Position numbers and translations under genes: made by a program. The notes beneath the pieces are model-generated. The model was not told the DNA's origin. It worked only from the letters and a program-made list of their open reading frames with translations, and ran no database searches. 64,000 bases of DNA from assembly GCF_000301035.1 (NCBI RefSeq), contig NZ_JH932292.1, positions 1,292,857 to 1,356,856 of the forward strand, in the 5' to 3' direction. The DNA is from Facklamia hominis CCUG 36813 (lineage in GTDB: Bacteria; Bacillota; Bacilli; Lactobacillales; Aerococcaceae). Shown one piece after another: positions 6,867 through 16,220 of this stretch; the stretch's first letter is position 1, and the number at the start of each line of letters is the position of its first letter.

Positions 6867-8888
6867 GTGACCGAAAAACCAACATTTTATATTACAACTC
6901 CCATCTATTATCCATCTGGACGTTTGCATATAGGAAATTCCTATACTACTTTGGCTTGTGATGCCATGGCTCGTTATAAGCGATTAAAAGGATATGATGT
7001 TCATTTTCTAACTGGAACCGATGAGCATGGTCAAAAGATTGAGAAAAAAGCAGCTGAACTTGGGATGGAACCGCAGGCCTATGTGGATAAAATGGCGGAT
7101 GCTATTCGTGATTTATGGCAACTTTTGGGAATTTCAAATGATCAATTCATCCGTACGACCGATGAAGCTCATGAAAAAGCGGTTCAGGGGATTTTTCAAA
7201 GGCTATTAGATCAAGGCGACATTTATCTTGGAGAGTATGAGGGTTGGTACTCTGTCTCCGATGAGGAATACTTTACTGAAACACAGCTGTCGGAAGTGTT
7301 TCGTGATGAGTCCGGTAAAGTGATTGGTGGAATTGCACCTAGTGGGCATGAGGTTGAGTTAGTGAAGGAAGAATCCTATTTCTTCAAATTAGGTAAATAT
7401 GCTGAGCGTCTGATTGATTATTATCATTCTAGTGAAGATGTTATTATACCAGGATTTCGTAAGAATGAGATGATTAATAACTTTATTAAGCCTGGCTTAT
7501 CTGACTTAGCTGTATCTAGAACATCATTTTCATGGGGAGTTCCTGTTAAGTCGGATCCAAAGCATGTCATCTATGTTTGGATTGATGCTTTATCCAATTA
7601 TATTACCGCTTTAGGTTACCCTGACCAAGAAAATGAGGCGTTTAAGAAGTATTGGCCAGCGGATGTTCATATGATTGGAAAGGATATTTCGCGTTTTCAT
7701 ATGATTTATTGGCCAGCAATTTTAATGGCTTTAGATTTGCCATTACCTAAACATATTTATGCACATGGTTGGATTGTTATGAAGGATGGAAAGATGTCTA
7801 AATCCAAGGGGAATGTTATTTATCCTGAGACATTGATTGAACGTTATGGACTCGATGCAGTACGGTATTATTTATTGCGTGAAATGTCCCAAGGAAATGA
7901 TACAGTCTTTACTCCGGAGGATTTTATTACGTGTATTAATTCAGAATTGGCTAATGATTTAGGTAATTTATTAAATCGAACAGTTGCTATGATTAACAAG
8001 TATCAAAATGGTAGTGTTAAAAATTATTTTGATTGTGTTGAAGAGGACCAGTTTGAACAGAATTTAAAAGCCTTCTTTGATAAGGAATACTCGGCCTATT
8101 TAGAGTCTATGGAGAAGATGGCTTTTGATCAAGCTTTGGATCACTTGATGGCGATGGTCAGTCGAGCCAACAAATATATTGATGAAACACAGCCGTGGAT
8201 ATTAGCTAAAGAAGCAGATAATAAGAAATTGCCTGTCGTTTTATTCTATTTAGCAGAAAGTTTAAGATTTATTGGTCACTTATTAAGGCCTTTTATGATT
8301 AATACCCCAAAAGAAATTTTCCGTCAATTAGGTATTGAGGATGAAGTGTCCACTGATTTAAGTGGTTTAGCTTTCGGTCATTTTCCAAAGGAAAGCCAAG
8401 TAGTATCCAATGGTGTGCCTATTTTCCCACGACTCGATGTTGAAGAAGAACAGGCCTATATTCTTAAGGAAATGACTGGGAAATCTAACCAGGATCAGTC
8501 AAACTCATCACGAAAATTGGATGACCCTGATTGGGATTTAGAATCTTTAAATCTTGATGCTACCATTGAATTTGATGATTTTATTAAGACTGAATTGAAG
8601 GTTGCACAGGTGATGGATGTTGCTCCGGTAAAAGGATCGAATAAATTATTACGATTTAGATTAGATGCCGGCGAATCAGTAGATCGTCAGATCTTGTCAG
8701 GGATTGCCAAGTATTATCCAGATCACGAAGCATTAATAGGACGTAAGCTGATTATTGTATCAAATCTTAAACCACGAAAAATGATGGGCTATTGGAGCCA
8801 GGGAATGATTTTATCTGCAGAGTCTGGAAAAGATCTCCACCTAGTCTTTGCTCCAGATGAAAGCCAAAATGGTGCCTTAATTGGATAA
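6867..8888 (+). CDS. metG: Methionyl-tRNA synthetase with C-terminal tRNA-binding domain
   Basis: A 673-residue class I synthetase. It has a 'HIGN' motif at 21-24, 'KMSKS' at 309-313, and a C-terminal EMAP-like tRNA-binding domain at about 570-670 ('FIKTELKVAQVMDVAPVKG'). The connective peptide lacks the Cys pairs of the E. coli enzyme, so it is the zinc-free Bacillus type. It charges both initiator and elongator tRNA-Met. The start is GTG at 6867, 8 bases after TAGGAGGT. It leads an operon with tatD, rnmV and rsmA, the classic Firmicutes order. Confidence 0.97.
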   Translation: MTEKPTFYITTPIYYPSGRLHIGNSYTTLACDAMARYKRLKGYDVHFLTGTDEHGQKIEKKAAELGMEPQAYVDKMADAIRDLWQLLGISNDQFIRTTDEAHEKAVQGIFQRLLDQGDIYLGEYEGWYSVSDEEYFTETQLSEVFRDESGKVIGGIAPSGHEVELVKEESYFFKLGKYAERLIDYYHSSEDVIIPGFRKNEMINNFIKPGLSDLAVSRTSFSWGVPVKSDPKHVIYVWIDALSNYITALGYPDQENEAFKKYWPADVHMIGKDISRFHMIYWPAILMALDLPLPKHIYAHGWIVMKDGKMSKSKGNVIYPETLIERYGLDAVRYYLLREMSQGNDTVFTPEDFITCINSELANDLGNLLNRTVAMINKYQNGSVKNYFDCVEEDQFEQNLKAFFDKEYSAYLESMEKMAFDQALDHLMAMVSRANKYIDETQPWILAKEADNKKLPVVLFYLAESLRFIGHLLRPFMINTPKEIFRQLGIEDEVSTDLSGLAFGHFPKESQVVSNGVPIFPRLDVEEEQAYILKEMTGKSNQDQSNSSRKLDDPDWDLESLNLDATIEFDDFIKTELKVAQVMDVAPVKGSNKLLRFRLDAGESVDRQILSGIAKYYPDHEALIGRKLIIVSNLKPRKMMGYWSQGMILSAESGKDLHLVFAPDESQNGALIG

Positions 8889-8903
8889 TTGACAGGAGGA
8901 TCT

Positions 8904-9695
8904 ATGAAGTTATTTGATACGCATACACATTTAAATGCGGATGAATTTGCTGGTAAAGAGGATATATATATAGAAAACGCTGCTCAAGCTGGCGTTAAAG
9001 CGATGGCGGTCGTAGGATTTGATCGCCCGACGATTCAAAAGACCTTGGAATTAAGCCAGAGTTATGCACAGGTGATATCGGTAGTGGGCTGCCACCCCAC
9101 GGAGTCTCTAACATACGATCAAAACTTTGAAAAGGATCTTCATCATTGGTTAGAATTACCACGCGTATTTATGTTAGGAGAAATCGGTTTAGACTATCAT
9201 TGGGATACAGCACCGCGCGATGTTCAAATGAAGGTGTTCAGAAGACAAATAGCGATTGCTAAAGAGCATCAAATTCCTATCACTATTCATAATCGCGAAG
9301 CGACTGAAGATGTTTATCGAATTTTAAAAGAAGAAGGAGTTCCGGATGCAGGCGGGATTATGCATTCCTTTGGTGAAGGACCTGAAATCGCTAAACGCTT
9401 TTTGGATTTAGGCATGCATCTGTCTTTTTCAGGAGTAGTCACTTTTAAGAAGACGGTTGAAGTTCGTGAAGCCGCAAAGATTGTACCACTTGACCATTTG
9501 CTAATAGAAACGGACGCTCCTTATTTAGCACCTGTTCCAAAAAGAGGTAAAATGAATGAGCCGGCATATGTTCGTTATGTCGCAGAGCTCTTGGCTTCAT
9601 TAAGAGAAATGTCACTTGAAGACTTTGCTACACAAACTTATCAGAATGCTTGCAAATTATTTTCTTGGGCGCCGGAGGAATCATTAGATGCATGA
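8904..9695 (+). CDS. tatD: TatD-family metal-dependent deoxyribonuclease
   Basis: A 263-residue TIM-barrel hydrolase. Metal ligands are visible in 'DTHTHLN' at the start, 'GEIGLDYHW', 'IHNREA', 'MHSFG' and 'IETDAPYL'. Family members are 3'-5' exonucleases on DNA or RNA; some remove terminal nucleotides during repair. ATG 8904 is chosen because AGGAGG ends 5 bases before it; an in-frame extension to 8889 has no start codon. It follows metG by 15 bases, and its 3' end overlaps rnmV by 8 bases. Confidence 0.92.
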   Translation: MKLFDTHTHLNADEFAGKEDIYIENAAQAGVKAMAVVGFDRPTIQKTLELSQSYAQVISVVGCHPTESLTYDQNFEKDLHHWLELPRVFMLGEIGLDYHWDTAPRDVQMKVFRRQIAIAKEHQIPITIHNREATEDVYRILKEEGVPDAGGIMHSFGEGPEIAKRFLDLGMHLSFSGVVTFKKTVEVREAAKIVPLDHLLIETDAPYLAPVPKRGKMNEPAYVRYVAELLASLREMSLEDFATQTYQNACKLFSWAPEESLDA

Positions 9696-10275
9696 GTTAT
9701 CCCACATCCCCGAAGAAGTGATTATTGTTGAAGGACGCGATGATACAAAACGTTTGATCGAGACTTATGGAAATCAAGTTAAAACGATTGAAACGAATGG
9801 ATCGGCGATTGATACCTCGATTTTGCAACGTATCAAGAGGGCACAAGAACAATTTGGTGTGATTGTATTTACAGATCCCGATTTTGCCGGGCAAAAAATA
9901 CGGCGAACGATTATCCGAGCGGTTCCACAAGCCAAAGAAGCTTTTTTGACACAAGAAGAAGCAAATCCTCATCGGCGGAATCATTCTTTGGGTATTGAAC
10001 ATGCGAGCCCAGCAGTAATTCGCCAAGCCATTGATCGGATTAGCCAACGTATGACTGATACTGAGTCGGAAGAAATTAGCCAAGCGACGTTAATCAAATT
10101 AAAGTTAATTGGTCATCCTAAAGCGTCTATGCATCGAAAGAAACTTGCGCAGGTATTTAATCTAGGACATGTAAACGGAAAGCAGTTACGGAAGCAGTTG
10201 ATGCGTTATGGGATCACAGAAGAACAATTAGTGCGCTATATGAAAGAGGTTGACTTACTTGAAGAAGGAAGCTAG
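9688..10275 (+). CDS. rnmV: Ribonuclease M5 (5S rRNA maturation)
   Basis: A 195-residue Toprim-domain nuclease with the Glu motif 'VEGRDDTKRL' and the Asp pair 'FTDPDFAG'. RNase M5 trims both ends of 5S rRNA precursors in low-GC Gram-positives, bound with ribosomal protein L18. The start overlaps tatD by 8 bases, and its 3' end overlaps rsmA, so the three genes look translationally coupled. Length and the C-terminal helical part match the family. Confidence 0.93.
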   Translation: MHELSHIPEEVIIVEGRDDTKRLIETYGNQVKTIETNGSAIDTSILQRIKRAQEQFGVIVFTDPDFAGQKIRRTIIRAVPQAKEAFLTQEEANPHRRNHSLGIEHASPAVIRQAIDRISQRMTDTESEEISQATLIKLKLIGHPKASMHRKKLAQVFNLGHVNGKQLRKQLMRYGITEEQLVRYMKEVDLLEEGS

Positions 10276-11170
10276 CTATAATTTTATTGCTAAACCAAGC
10301 CAGACGGCTGCGATTATGAAAAAATATGGACTAAAAATGAAAAAAAGTCTTGGTCAAAACTTTCTGATTGAACCTCAAATATTGAATAAAATGGTCGATC
10401 TTGCTGATATTGATAAAAATTGTACTGTTATTGAGATTGGACCAGGAATCGGTGCTTTGACTCAATTTTTAGCCATGCGTGCTAAAAGGGTGATTGCCTT
10501 CGAAATCGATCAGCGGTTTGTAGAAATTTTGTCGGAAACCTTGGTTGATTTTGATAATGTAACTGTGATTGCAGAGGATATTCTAAAGGTTGATTTTTCA
10601 AAAGAAGCTTATAAAGGCTTATTGGAAGAACCTTTAATGGTAGTAGCTAATTTGCCTTATTATATTACTACCCCGATTATTATGCATTTACTACAAAGTG
10701 AGTTACCTTTTCAATCCTTGGTGATGTTGATGCAGAAGGAAGTAGCCCAAAGGATGACAGCTAGCGTTGGAACGAAAGCTTATAACTCGTTATCGGTTGC
10801 TATTCAAATGCAAATGGCTAGTCAATATGCCTTTGTAGTACCTAGAACAGTGTTTATTCCACAGCCAAAAGTAGATTCAGCGGTTTTGAAGTTAACCCGT
10901 TTACCGCAAAAGAGAGTGGTAGTAGCTGATGATCGACTTTTTGAACGATTTGTCCAACAATGTTTTAAGCAACGGCGAAAGACTTTATGGAATAACTTAA
11001 AGAGCGGTCTGTCTCAAGTGGTTGGCTTAGATGGGGCTGATTCTTTGGAGCAAGCTTTTAAAACGACGGGAATTGATCCTCAAAGAAGGGCGGAAACACT
11101 GACAGTTGAAGAGTTTGCGGCTCTTTTTCGTGCAATACCGTTAGGATGGTTAGAGACTTTGGAAGTTTAA
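10259..11170 (+). CDS. rsmA: 16S rRNA dimethyladenosine transferase
   Basis: Also called KsgA. It dimethylates A1518 and A1519 near the 3' end of 16S rRNA using S-adenosylmethionine, a late step in 30S assembly. Motifs are the 'KKSLGQNFL' opening, the SAM loop 'VIEIGPGIGALT', the acidic 'FEID' and the catalytic 'NLPYYITTPI'. The C-terminal part carries 'QPKVDSAV' and 'FKQRRKTLWNNL'. The start is not certain: TTG 10259 has AGAGG 10 bases upstream; TTG 10250 is too close to it, and ATG 10316 would cut conserved residues. The result is 303 residues, slightly longer at the N-terminus than usual. Confidence 0.93.
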   Translation: MKKEASYNFIAKPSQTAAIMKKYGLKMKKSLGQNFLIEPQILNKMVDLADIDKNCTVIEIGPGIGALTQFLAMRAKRVIAFEIDQRFVEILSETLVDFDNVTVIAEDILKVDFSKEAYKGLLEEPLMVVANLPYYITTPIIMHLLQSELPFQSLVMLMQKEVAQRMTASVGTKAYNSLSVAIQMQMASQYAFVVPRTVFIPQPKVDSAVLKLTRLPQKRVVVADDRLFERFVQQCFKQRRKTLWNNLKSGLSQVVGLDGADSLEQAFKTTGIDPQRRAETLTVEEFAALFRAIPLGWLETLEV

Positions 11171-11175
11171 TATGA

Positions 11176-11259
11176 ATGATAAAGGTTGCAGTTTTATTAC
11201 TAGTTATATTGGGAATGAGCTGGATATTTATCAGGGCTAGCTATTGGTGTACAAAATAA
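11176..11259 (+). CDS. Possible 27-aa single-span membrane peptide
   Basis: An ATG at 11176, about 10 bases after GGAAG in the last codons of rsmA, opens 27 codons: a Lys start, a strongly hydrophobic stretch 'VAVLLLVILGMSWIFI', then 'RASYWCTK'. This is the pattern of a one-helix membrane peptide. I cannot assign a function, and so short a frame may be chance or a remnant. It lies in the otherwise empty 187-base gap before veg. Confidence 0.25.
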   Translation: MIKVAVLLLVILGMSWIFIRASYWCTK

Positions 11260-11310
11260 AATTTCTAAATTATCCAAAAACAATTGCAAGAACAATCAAC
11301 TTATGCTATA

Positions 11311-11339
11311 TTGATTTATTTATCAATTTATGATATAAT
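11311..11339 (+). promoter_or_regulatory. veg promoter
   Basis: TTGATT and TATAAT are spaced 17 bases apart. An inverted repeat ATTGAT-N6-ATCAAT (11310-11327) overlaps the -35. The promoter of veg is one of the strongest in Bacillus subtilis, and this one is also near consensus. Confidence 0.75.
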
Positions 11340-11357
11340 GGTTCGAGAGGTGATGAG

Positions 11358-11585
11358 ATGCCAAAGGATCTGTTAGAAATAAAATCAATGCTTGATGGTA
11401 AGTTGGGCGAAGACATTGTAGTCACTGTTCAAATGGGACGGAAGAAAAAAAGGGAACGACGGGGAATTCTTACAGAAACCTATCGATCTATTTTTATTGT
11501 TGACTTGAAAGAGAGCGATAATGTGGATCGGGTTTCTTTTTCTTATAGAGATGTCTTAACAAATGCGGTTGAAATAGAGTTTTAG
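11358..11585 (+). CDS. veg: Veg protein
   Basis: A 75-residue basic protein with the 'GRKKKRERRGILTETYRSIFIVDL' core (Sm-like beta fold) and 'VSFSYRDVLTNAVEI' typical of the Veg family (formerly DUF1021). In Bacillus subtilis Veg stimulates expression of biofilm matrix genes; the molecular mechanism is not settled. Position after rsmA is conserved in Firmicutes. It has its own near-consensus promoter and a terminator, so it is monocistronic. Confidence 0.93.
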   Translation: MPKDLLEIKSMLDGKLGEDIVVTVQMGRKKKRERRGILTETYRSIFIVDLKESDNVDRVSFSYRDVLTNAVEIEF

Positions 11586-11599
11586 AAGGTGCAATTTGA

Positions 11600-11634
11600 C
11601 CTGTAGATTAAGTTATTAATCTACGGGTTTTTAT
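11600..11634 (+). terminator. veg terminator
   Basis: CCTGTAGATTA and TAATCTACGGG form an 11-bp stem (one G-U pair) with a short loop and a T run. Confidence 0.85.
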
Positions 11635-11658
11635 TTGCTTAGGGTAATGCTTGGTATA

Positions 11659-11667
11659 TGCTATAAT
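11659..11667 (+). promoter_or_regulatory. pth extended -10 promoter element
   Basis: TGCTATAAT lies 28 bases before the pth start. No -35 is clear at normal spacing. It is the same extended -10 form as at tyrS and the 27.8-kb channel gene. Confidence 0.5.
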
Positions 11668-11694
11668 GTTTTAAGATGAGTGAGGAGTTGAAGT

Positions 11695-12261
11695 ATGAAA
11701 TTAATTGTTGGTTTAGGTAATCCAGGCGAGCAGTATTCCAAAACACGACATAATATTGGTTTTTCAGTGATTGATCAATTATTATCAGATAACCAATTAA
11801 TGATGGATAAACAAAAGTTTAATGCAGATTATACGATTTGGAGATTAGCTGAGGATAAAGTCTTTTTAGTTAAGCCTTATACCTATATGAATAATTCAGG
11901 TGAAGCAGTCTTGCCGTTAATGTCTTATTTTAATGTATCAGCTGATGACCTATGTGTTGTTTATGATGATATGGATTTAGCGTTGGGGCGTCTAAGATTG
12001 AGGACCAAAGGGTCTGCAGGTGGACATAATGGGATGAAAAGCATGATCAATCTTTTGGGAACTTCTGAATTTAAGCGAATTCGCATTGGAATTGGGCACC
12101 CTGAAGGTCCTTATAAGGTAGTAGACCATGTTTTATCAGCTTTTACACCGAGTGAGCAATTATTAGTTGATCAGTCTGTAGATAAAGCGGCACAAGCAAT
12201 TGATGATTGGGTAAAGGGTGCTTCTTTTGAGGAGGTTATGAAGGAATATAATCAAAAGTAG
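11695..12261 (+). CDS. pth: Peptidyl-tRNA hydrolase
   Basis: A 188-residue enzyme that releases tRNA from prematurely dropped peptidyl-tRNA. Catalytic and substrate motifs are present: 'GLGNPGEQYSKTRHNIGF' with the key His20, Asn in 'TYMNNSG', 'DDMDLALG' and 'GGHNGMKS'. TGAGGAG lies just upstream of the ATG. It begins the classical pth-mfd-rqcP-divIC-yabR-tilS-hpt-ftsH run. Confidence 0.96.
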   Translation: MKLIVGLGNPGEQYSKTRHNIGFSVIDQLLSDNQLMMDKQKFNADYTIWRLAEDKVFLVKPYTYMNNSGEAVLPLMSYFNVSADDLCVVYDDMDLALGRLRLRTKGSAGGHNGMKSMINLLGTSEFKRIRIGIGHPEGPYKVVDHVLSAFTPSEQLLVDQSVDKAAQAIDDWVKGASFEEVMKEYNQK

Positions 12262-12302
12262 TTACTATTATTTTCAAAGAGTAGAAAGGTAAGGAAGAGG
12301 AT

Positions 12303-15300
12303 ATGCTCGAAAAATTACAGACAAGGGCATTTGATCAGACTATTGACAGTATGCTTCAAGCGCCTGCTGATAAACAAGGCACATACCATCATTTAATCAC
12401 GGGCCTTGATGGATCCGCAAAATCTATTTTTATTGCGGAATTGTATAAAAAAAATCCAAGACAGTTACTCATAATCGAGCCTAATCGAAATCGTCGTCAA
12501 GCACTTTATGATGATTTAAATGCCTTACTACCTCAAAACCAAGTATTAAGTTTTCCTTGTGAAGAGAATGTCGCTTTAGAATATTCAACGGCTTCCTTTG
12601 ATGGGATCGCTCAACGAGTAGAGACCCTTCAGACCTTAATTTCAGGCGAAAAGGTCATTGTTGTTGCCGGAGTTAATGCGCTTAGAAAGCGTCTAATGCC
12701 GATTGCGGATTGGAAAGATAATCAACTCATCTTAAGTCTGGGTTGTGAAATAACACGTGACGACCTGGAGCGTAAATTGTTTAATTTGGCTTATCAACGA
12801 GTAGATATGGTGCAATCTCCTGGGGAATATTCGATTCGAGGAAGTATTATTGATTATTATCCCTTAAATAGTGAACACCCGATTCGCTTGGATTTTTTTG
12901 ATACGGAATTAGATTCGATTCGTTACTTTGATGCACAGACTCAAACTTCCTTAGAAAATATTAACGAAGTTATGCTTGAGCCAGTTAAAGACATCCTATT
13001 TAATCAAGAAAAACAATTAGCCGTGAGTGAGTCTATTAAAGAGGCGGTTTCTAAACAAGTGAGTCATTTGAAAGACGCTGATCTTGTCAAAACGCTTAGT
13101 CAGCGAATGAATGATCAATTAGAAGATTTAGCAAAAGGAGGAAGTTTAGTACTCCCTGAAGCCTTTCTTTCTTTTTATGATACGGTAGGGACATCTCTAT
13201 TGGATTATATGGAAGAAGGGGCATGTTTGCTTGTGAGTGAATTTGATAGAGTCCATCAAGAAGAGTTGCATTTGATCGAAAGCGATCAGTTTTGGATCGA
13301 AGATCAAATTAATCAAGGAAACTTATTGCCGGGTCAGAAGCTCCATTTGTCTGCTTTTGATCAAATTAAAGGCTGTCAAAAGAGGACGGTTTACTTATCC
13401 CTTATTCAAAAAGGACTTGGCAAAATGAAGTTTTCAAGTCTTCATTCATTTCAGTATCGCTCAATGACCCCTTTCTTCAATCAGATGGCTTTAGTTAAAC
13501 CTGAAATAGATCACTGGTTGAAAGAAGGCCAGGTTATTCAAGTGGTGGTTGATAATAAAGAAAGAGCTAAAAAGCTTGAACAAATTTTTAATGAGTATCA
13601 AATTCAGCCGATTTATCATCAACAGGATGAAAAAATTTATCAAGGGGCCATTAATGTTTTAGAAGGACACTTGACTAACGGCTTTGAATTGCCTCTTGAT
13701 AAATGGGTAGTTATCACCGAAAAGGAACTTTTTAATCGAATAAAAAAACATCAAGCTAAGCGTCAAAAACTATCTAATGCGGAACGGATCAAGTCGTATA
13801 ATGAGTTAGAAGTAGGCGATTATGTGGTTCATGTAAACCACGGGATTGGTCGCTATATTGGCATGGAAACGATGGAAATCTCAGGAGTTCATCGTGACTT
13901 AATAGCCATTGAATATCAACAAAATGCGAAAGTTATGATTCCAGTCGATCAGATCCACTTGATTCAAAAATATGTGTCATCTGGCGAAGCGAAGACACCC
14001 AAATTACATAAGTTGGGTGGTAGTGAGTGGGTTAAGACGAAGCAAAAAGTTTCCAGTAAAATTGAGGATATTGCAGATGAACTCATTGAGTTATATGCCA
14101 AGCGTGAACAAGAAAAAGGCTATGCCTTTAGTATGGATACACCAGAACAGCTAGAATTTGAAAAAGCTTTTCCTTATATTGAAACACCAGACCAATTGCA
14201 AACATCTTCTGAAATTAAAAAGGACATGGAAAAGGATCGCCCGATGGATCGTTTGTTAGTAGGGGATGTCGGTTACGGTAAAACAGAGGTTGCGATGCGA
14301 GCGATTTTTAAGGCAGTTATGGATGGCAAACAGGTCGCTTTTTTGGTTCCGACCACGATCTTAGCGCAACAACACTATCAGTCTCTTTTGGAACGTTTTG
14401 CAGATTATCCTTTTGAGATCAGAATGTTAAGTCGTTTTGCGAGTCAAAAGGAGCAAAAGGAGACGATTAAAGGACTAAAAACGGGTGCCTGCCAGGTTGT
14501 GGTAGGGACACATCGTTTATTATCCAAAGATGTGACCTTTCTTGATTTAGGTTTGATGGTAGTCGATGAAGAGCAGCGTTTTGGTGTTAAACATAAAGAA
14601 CGACTTAAGCAGTTAAAATCGCAAGTAGATGTGTTGACTTTAACGGCAACGCCGATACCACGAACGCTTCATATGGCTATGGTAGGGGTAAGAGATTTAT
14701 CGGTTATTGAAACCCCACCCTCTAATCGTTATCCGGTCCAAACCTATGTTATGGAACAAAATGAAGCCGCTATTAAATTTGCTATTGAACGAGAAATTGA
14801 TCGTGGCGGTCAATGCTTTTATCTTTATAATCGAGTGGCTTCCATCTATCATCGAGCAGATCAATTGAGCCAATTAGTACCTGAAGCGAGAGTGGCAGTT
14901 GCTCATGGGCAGATGTCTGAAGTAGAATTAGAGAATGTCTTGTATGAGTTTATTCAAGGAAATTATGATGTCTTGGTGACAACTACTATCATTGAAACCG
15001 GAGTAGATATTCCAAATGTTAATACTCTCTTTATCGAAAAAGCGGATCGGATGGGACTATCAACGCTCTACCAATTAAGAGGAAGGGTAGGACGAACTAA
15101 CCGTCTAGCATATGCTTATTTGATGTATGATCCTATGAAGCAGTTGAGTGAAATTTCTGAAAAGCGACTCAATGCGATTCGTGAATTTACGGAATTAGGA
15201 TCAGGTTTTAAAATTGCTATGCGGGATCTAAGTATTCGAGGAGCTGGAAATCTATTAGGATCTCAACAGTCAGGATTTATCGATTCAGTCGGCTTTGATC

Positions 15301-15896
15301 TTTACTCACAAATGTTACGAGAAGCGATTGATCGACGTCAAGGTAAGCAAAATATGCTTGAAAACTTGAATCAGTCTGTTGTTGAAATTGATCTAAGTAT
15401 TGATGCCTATATTCCAGATAGCTATATCTCGGATGAAAGGCAGAAAATCGCCGCCTACAAGATGCTACAAAAAATGGATGGTATGGAGGAATATCGTGAA
15501 ATTCAAGATCAATGGATCGATCGTTATGGTGAATTTCCAGATGAAGTGGCTAATTTACTAGATATTGCTCTATTACGTTATTATGCAAGCCGATCAGGTG
15601 TGTTAAAATTAACGCGTAACCATCAATCGATAGTGGTAATGTTCAACTCGATTGCGAGTCAGTATTTCTATGGTCCTAAAGTTTATGAAGCCTTAGAAAA
15701 TGTTAAAGCTCGAGAAAAAGTCATTCTGAATAAGGACCAACTCCAGGTAAAATTATTAGTTCAGGGCAAGGAAGCGGATCAAATTTTGAGTTTGTTGATT
15801 AAATTTATGAGCCAAGCGAGCGACTTATTACAAAACCACAAAGAACAAGAGCAAAAGATGCAGGAGACATTTAAGATAGAAAACCAAAGGAGATAA
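12303..15896 (+). CDS. mfd: Transcription-repair coupling factor Mfd
   Basis: A 1197-residue DNA translocase that removes RNA polymerase stalled at lesions and recruits UvrA. It has a UvrB-like N-terminal part, an RNA-polymerase-interaction (CarD-like) domain near 500 ('VGDYVVHVNHGIGRY'), Walker A 'GDVGYGKT' near 655 and 'DEEQ' near 755. A RecG-like helicase core with the TRG segment follows ('GRVGRTNRLAYAYL', 'GAGNLLGSQQSGF'). A C-terminal D7 domain covers about 1030-1150. Full length, with no frameshift. It starts 41 bases after pth and ends 2 bases before rqcP. Confidence 0.96.
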   Translation: MLEKLQTRAFDQTIDSMLQAPADKQGTYHHLITGLDGSAKSIFIAELYKKNPRQLLIIEPNRNRRQALYDDLNALLPQNQVLSFPCEENVALEYSTASFDGIAQRVETLQTLISGEKVIVVAGVNALRKRLMPIADWKDNQLILSLGCEITRDDLERKLFNLAYQRVDMVQSPGEYSIRGSIIDYYPLNSEHPIRLDFFDTELDSIRYFDAQTQTSLENINEVMLEPVKDILFNQEKQLAVSESIKEAVSKQVSHLKDADLVKTLSQRMNDQLEDLAKGGSLVLPEAFLSFYDTVGTSLLDYMEEGACLLVSEFDRVHQEELHLIESDQFWIEDQINQGNLLPGQKLHLSAFDQIKGCQKRTVYLSLIQKGLGKMKFSSLHSFQYRSMTPFFNQMALVKPEIDHWLKEGQVIQVVVDNKERAKKLEQIFNEYQIQPIYHQQDEKIYQGAINVLEGHLTNGFELPLDKWVVITEKELFNRIKKHQAKRQKLSNAERIKSYNELEVGDYVVHVNHGIGRYIGMETMEISGVHRDLIAIEYQQNAKVMIPVDQIHLIQKYVSSGEAKTPKLHKLGGSEWVKTKQKVSSKIEDIADELIELYAKREQEKGYAFSMDTPEQLEFEKAFPYIETPDQLQTSSEIKKDMEKDRPMDRLLVGDVGYGKTEVAMRAIFKAVMDGKQVAFLVPTTILAQQHYQSLLERFADYPFEIRMLSRFASQKEQKETIKGLKTGACQVVVGTHRLLSKDVTFLDLGLMVVDEEQRFGVKHKERLKQLKSQVDVLTLTATPIPRTLHMAMVGVRDLSVIETPPSNRYPVQTYVMEQNEAAIKFAIEREIDRGGQCFYLYNRVASIYHRADQLSQLVPEARVAVAHGQMSEVELENVLYEFIQGNYDVLVTTTIIETGVDIPNVNTLFIEKADRMGLSTLYQLRGRVGRTNRLAYAYLMYDPMKQLSEISEKRLNAIREFTELGSGFKIAMRDLSIRGAGNLLGSQQSGFIDSVGFDLYSQMLREAIDRRQGKQNMLENLNQSVVEIDLSIDAYIPDSYISDERQKIAAYKMLQKMDGMEEYREIQDQWIDRYGEFPDEVANLLDIALLRYYASRSGVLKLTRNHQSIVVMFNSIASQYFYGPKVYEALENVKAREKVILNKDQLQVKLLVQGKEADQILSLLIKFMSQASDLLQNHKEQEQKMQETFKIENQRR

Positions 15897-15898
15897 AA

Positions 15899-16144
15899 AT
15901 GCGATTAGATAAATTTTTGAAGGTATCTCGAATTATTAAACGGCGAACCGTTGCCAAAGAAGTCGCGGATCAAGGTCGTGTTCAGATTAATGGTCAAGTG
16001 GCTAAATCAAGTAGTACGGTTAAAGTAGGGGATTTAATTCAAATCGAATTTGGAAATCGCCTGTTAAAAATTCGAGTAAAAGCGATTAAAGAGACGAGTA
16101 AGAAAGATGAGGCTCAGGAGCTCTACGAAGAAGTCAATGATTAA
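15899..16144 (+). CDS. rqcP: RqcP, S4-domain ribosome quality-control factor
   Basis: An 81-residue protein, almost entirely one S4 domain ('MRLDKFLKVSRIIKRRTVAKEV', 'GRVQINGQVAKSSSTVKVGD'), formerly YabO. In Bacillus, RqcP works with RqcH to add C-terminal alanine tails on stalled 50S subunits and helps peptidyl-tRNA move. It is placed 2 bases after mfd, with AAAGGAG upstream of the ATG. The match in size and position is strong. Confidence 0.9.
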   Translation: MRLDKFLKVSRIIKRRTVAKEVADQGRVQINGQVAKSSSTVKVGDLIQIEFGNRLLKIRVKAIKETSKKDEAQELYEEVND

Positions 16145-16220
16145 TTACTCAATTTTAATATTTGATCGTGCATTCTAAGACAAAGACTGATATACTCTAG
16201 ATGAGAAAGCGGTGATACTT

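Noticed and set aside
9697-10083. 128-residue frame opposite rnmV
   Set aside because: It is antisense to the Toprim domain, with no promoter or ribosome site; it is a shadow.
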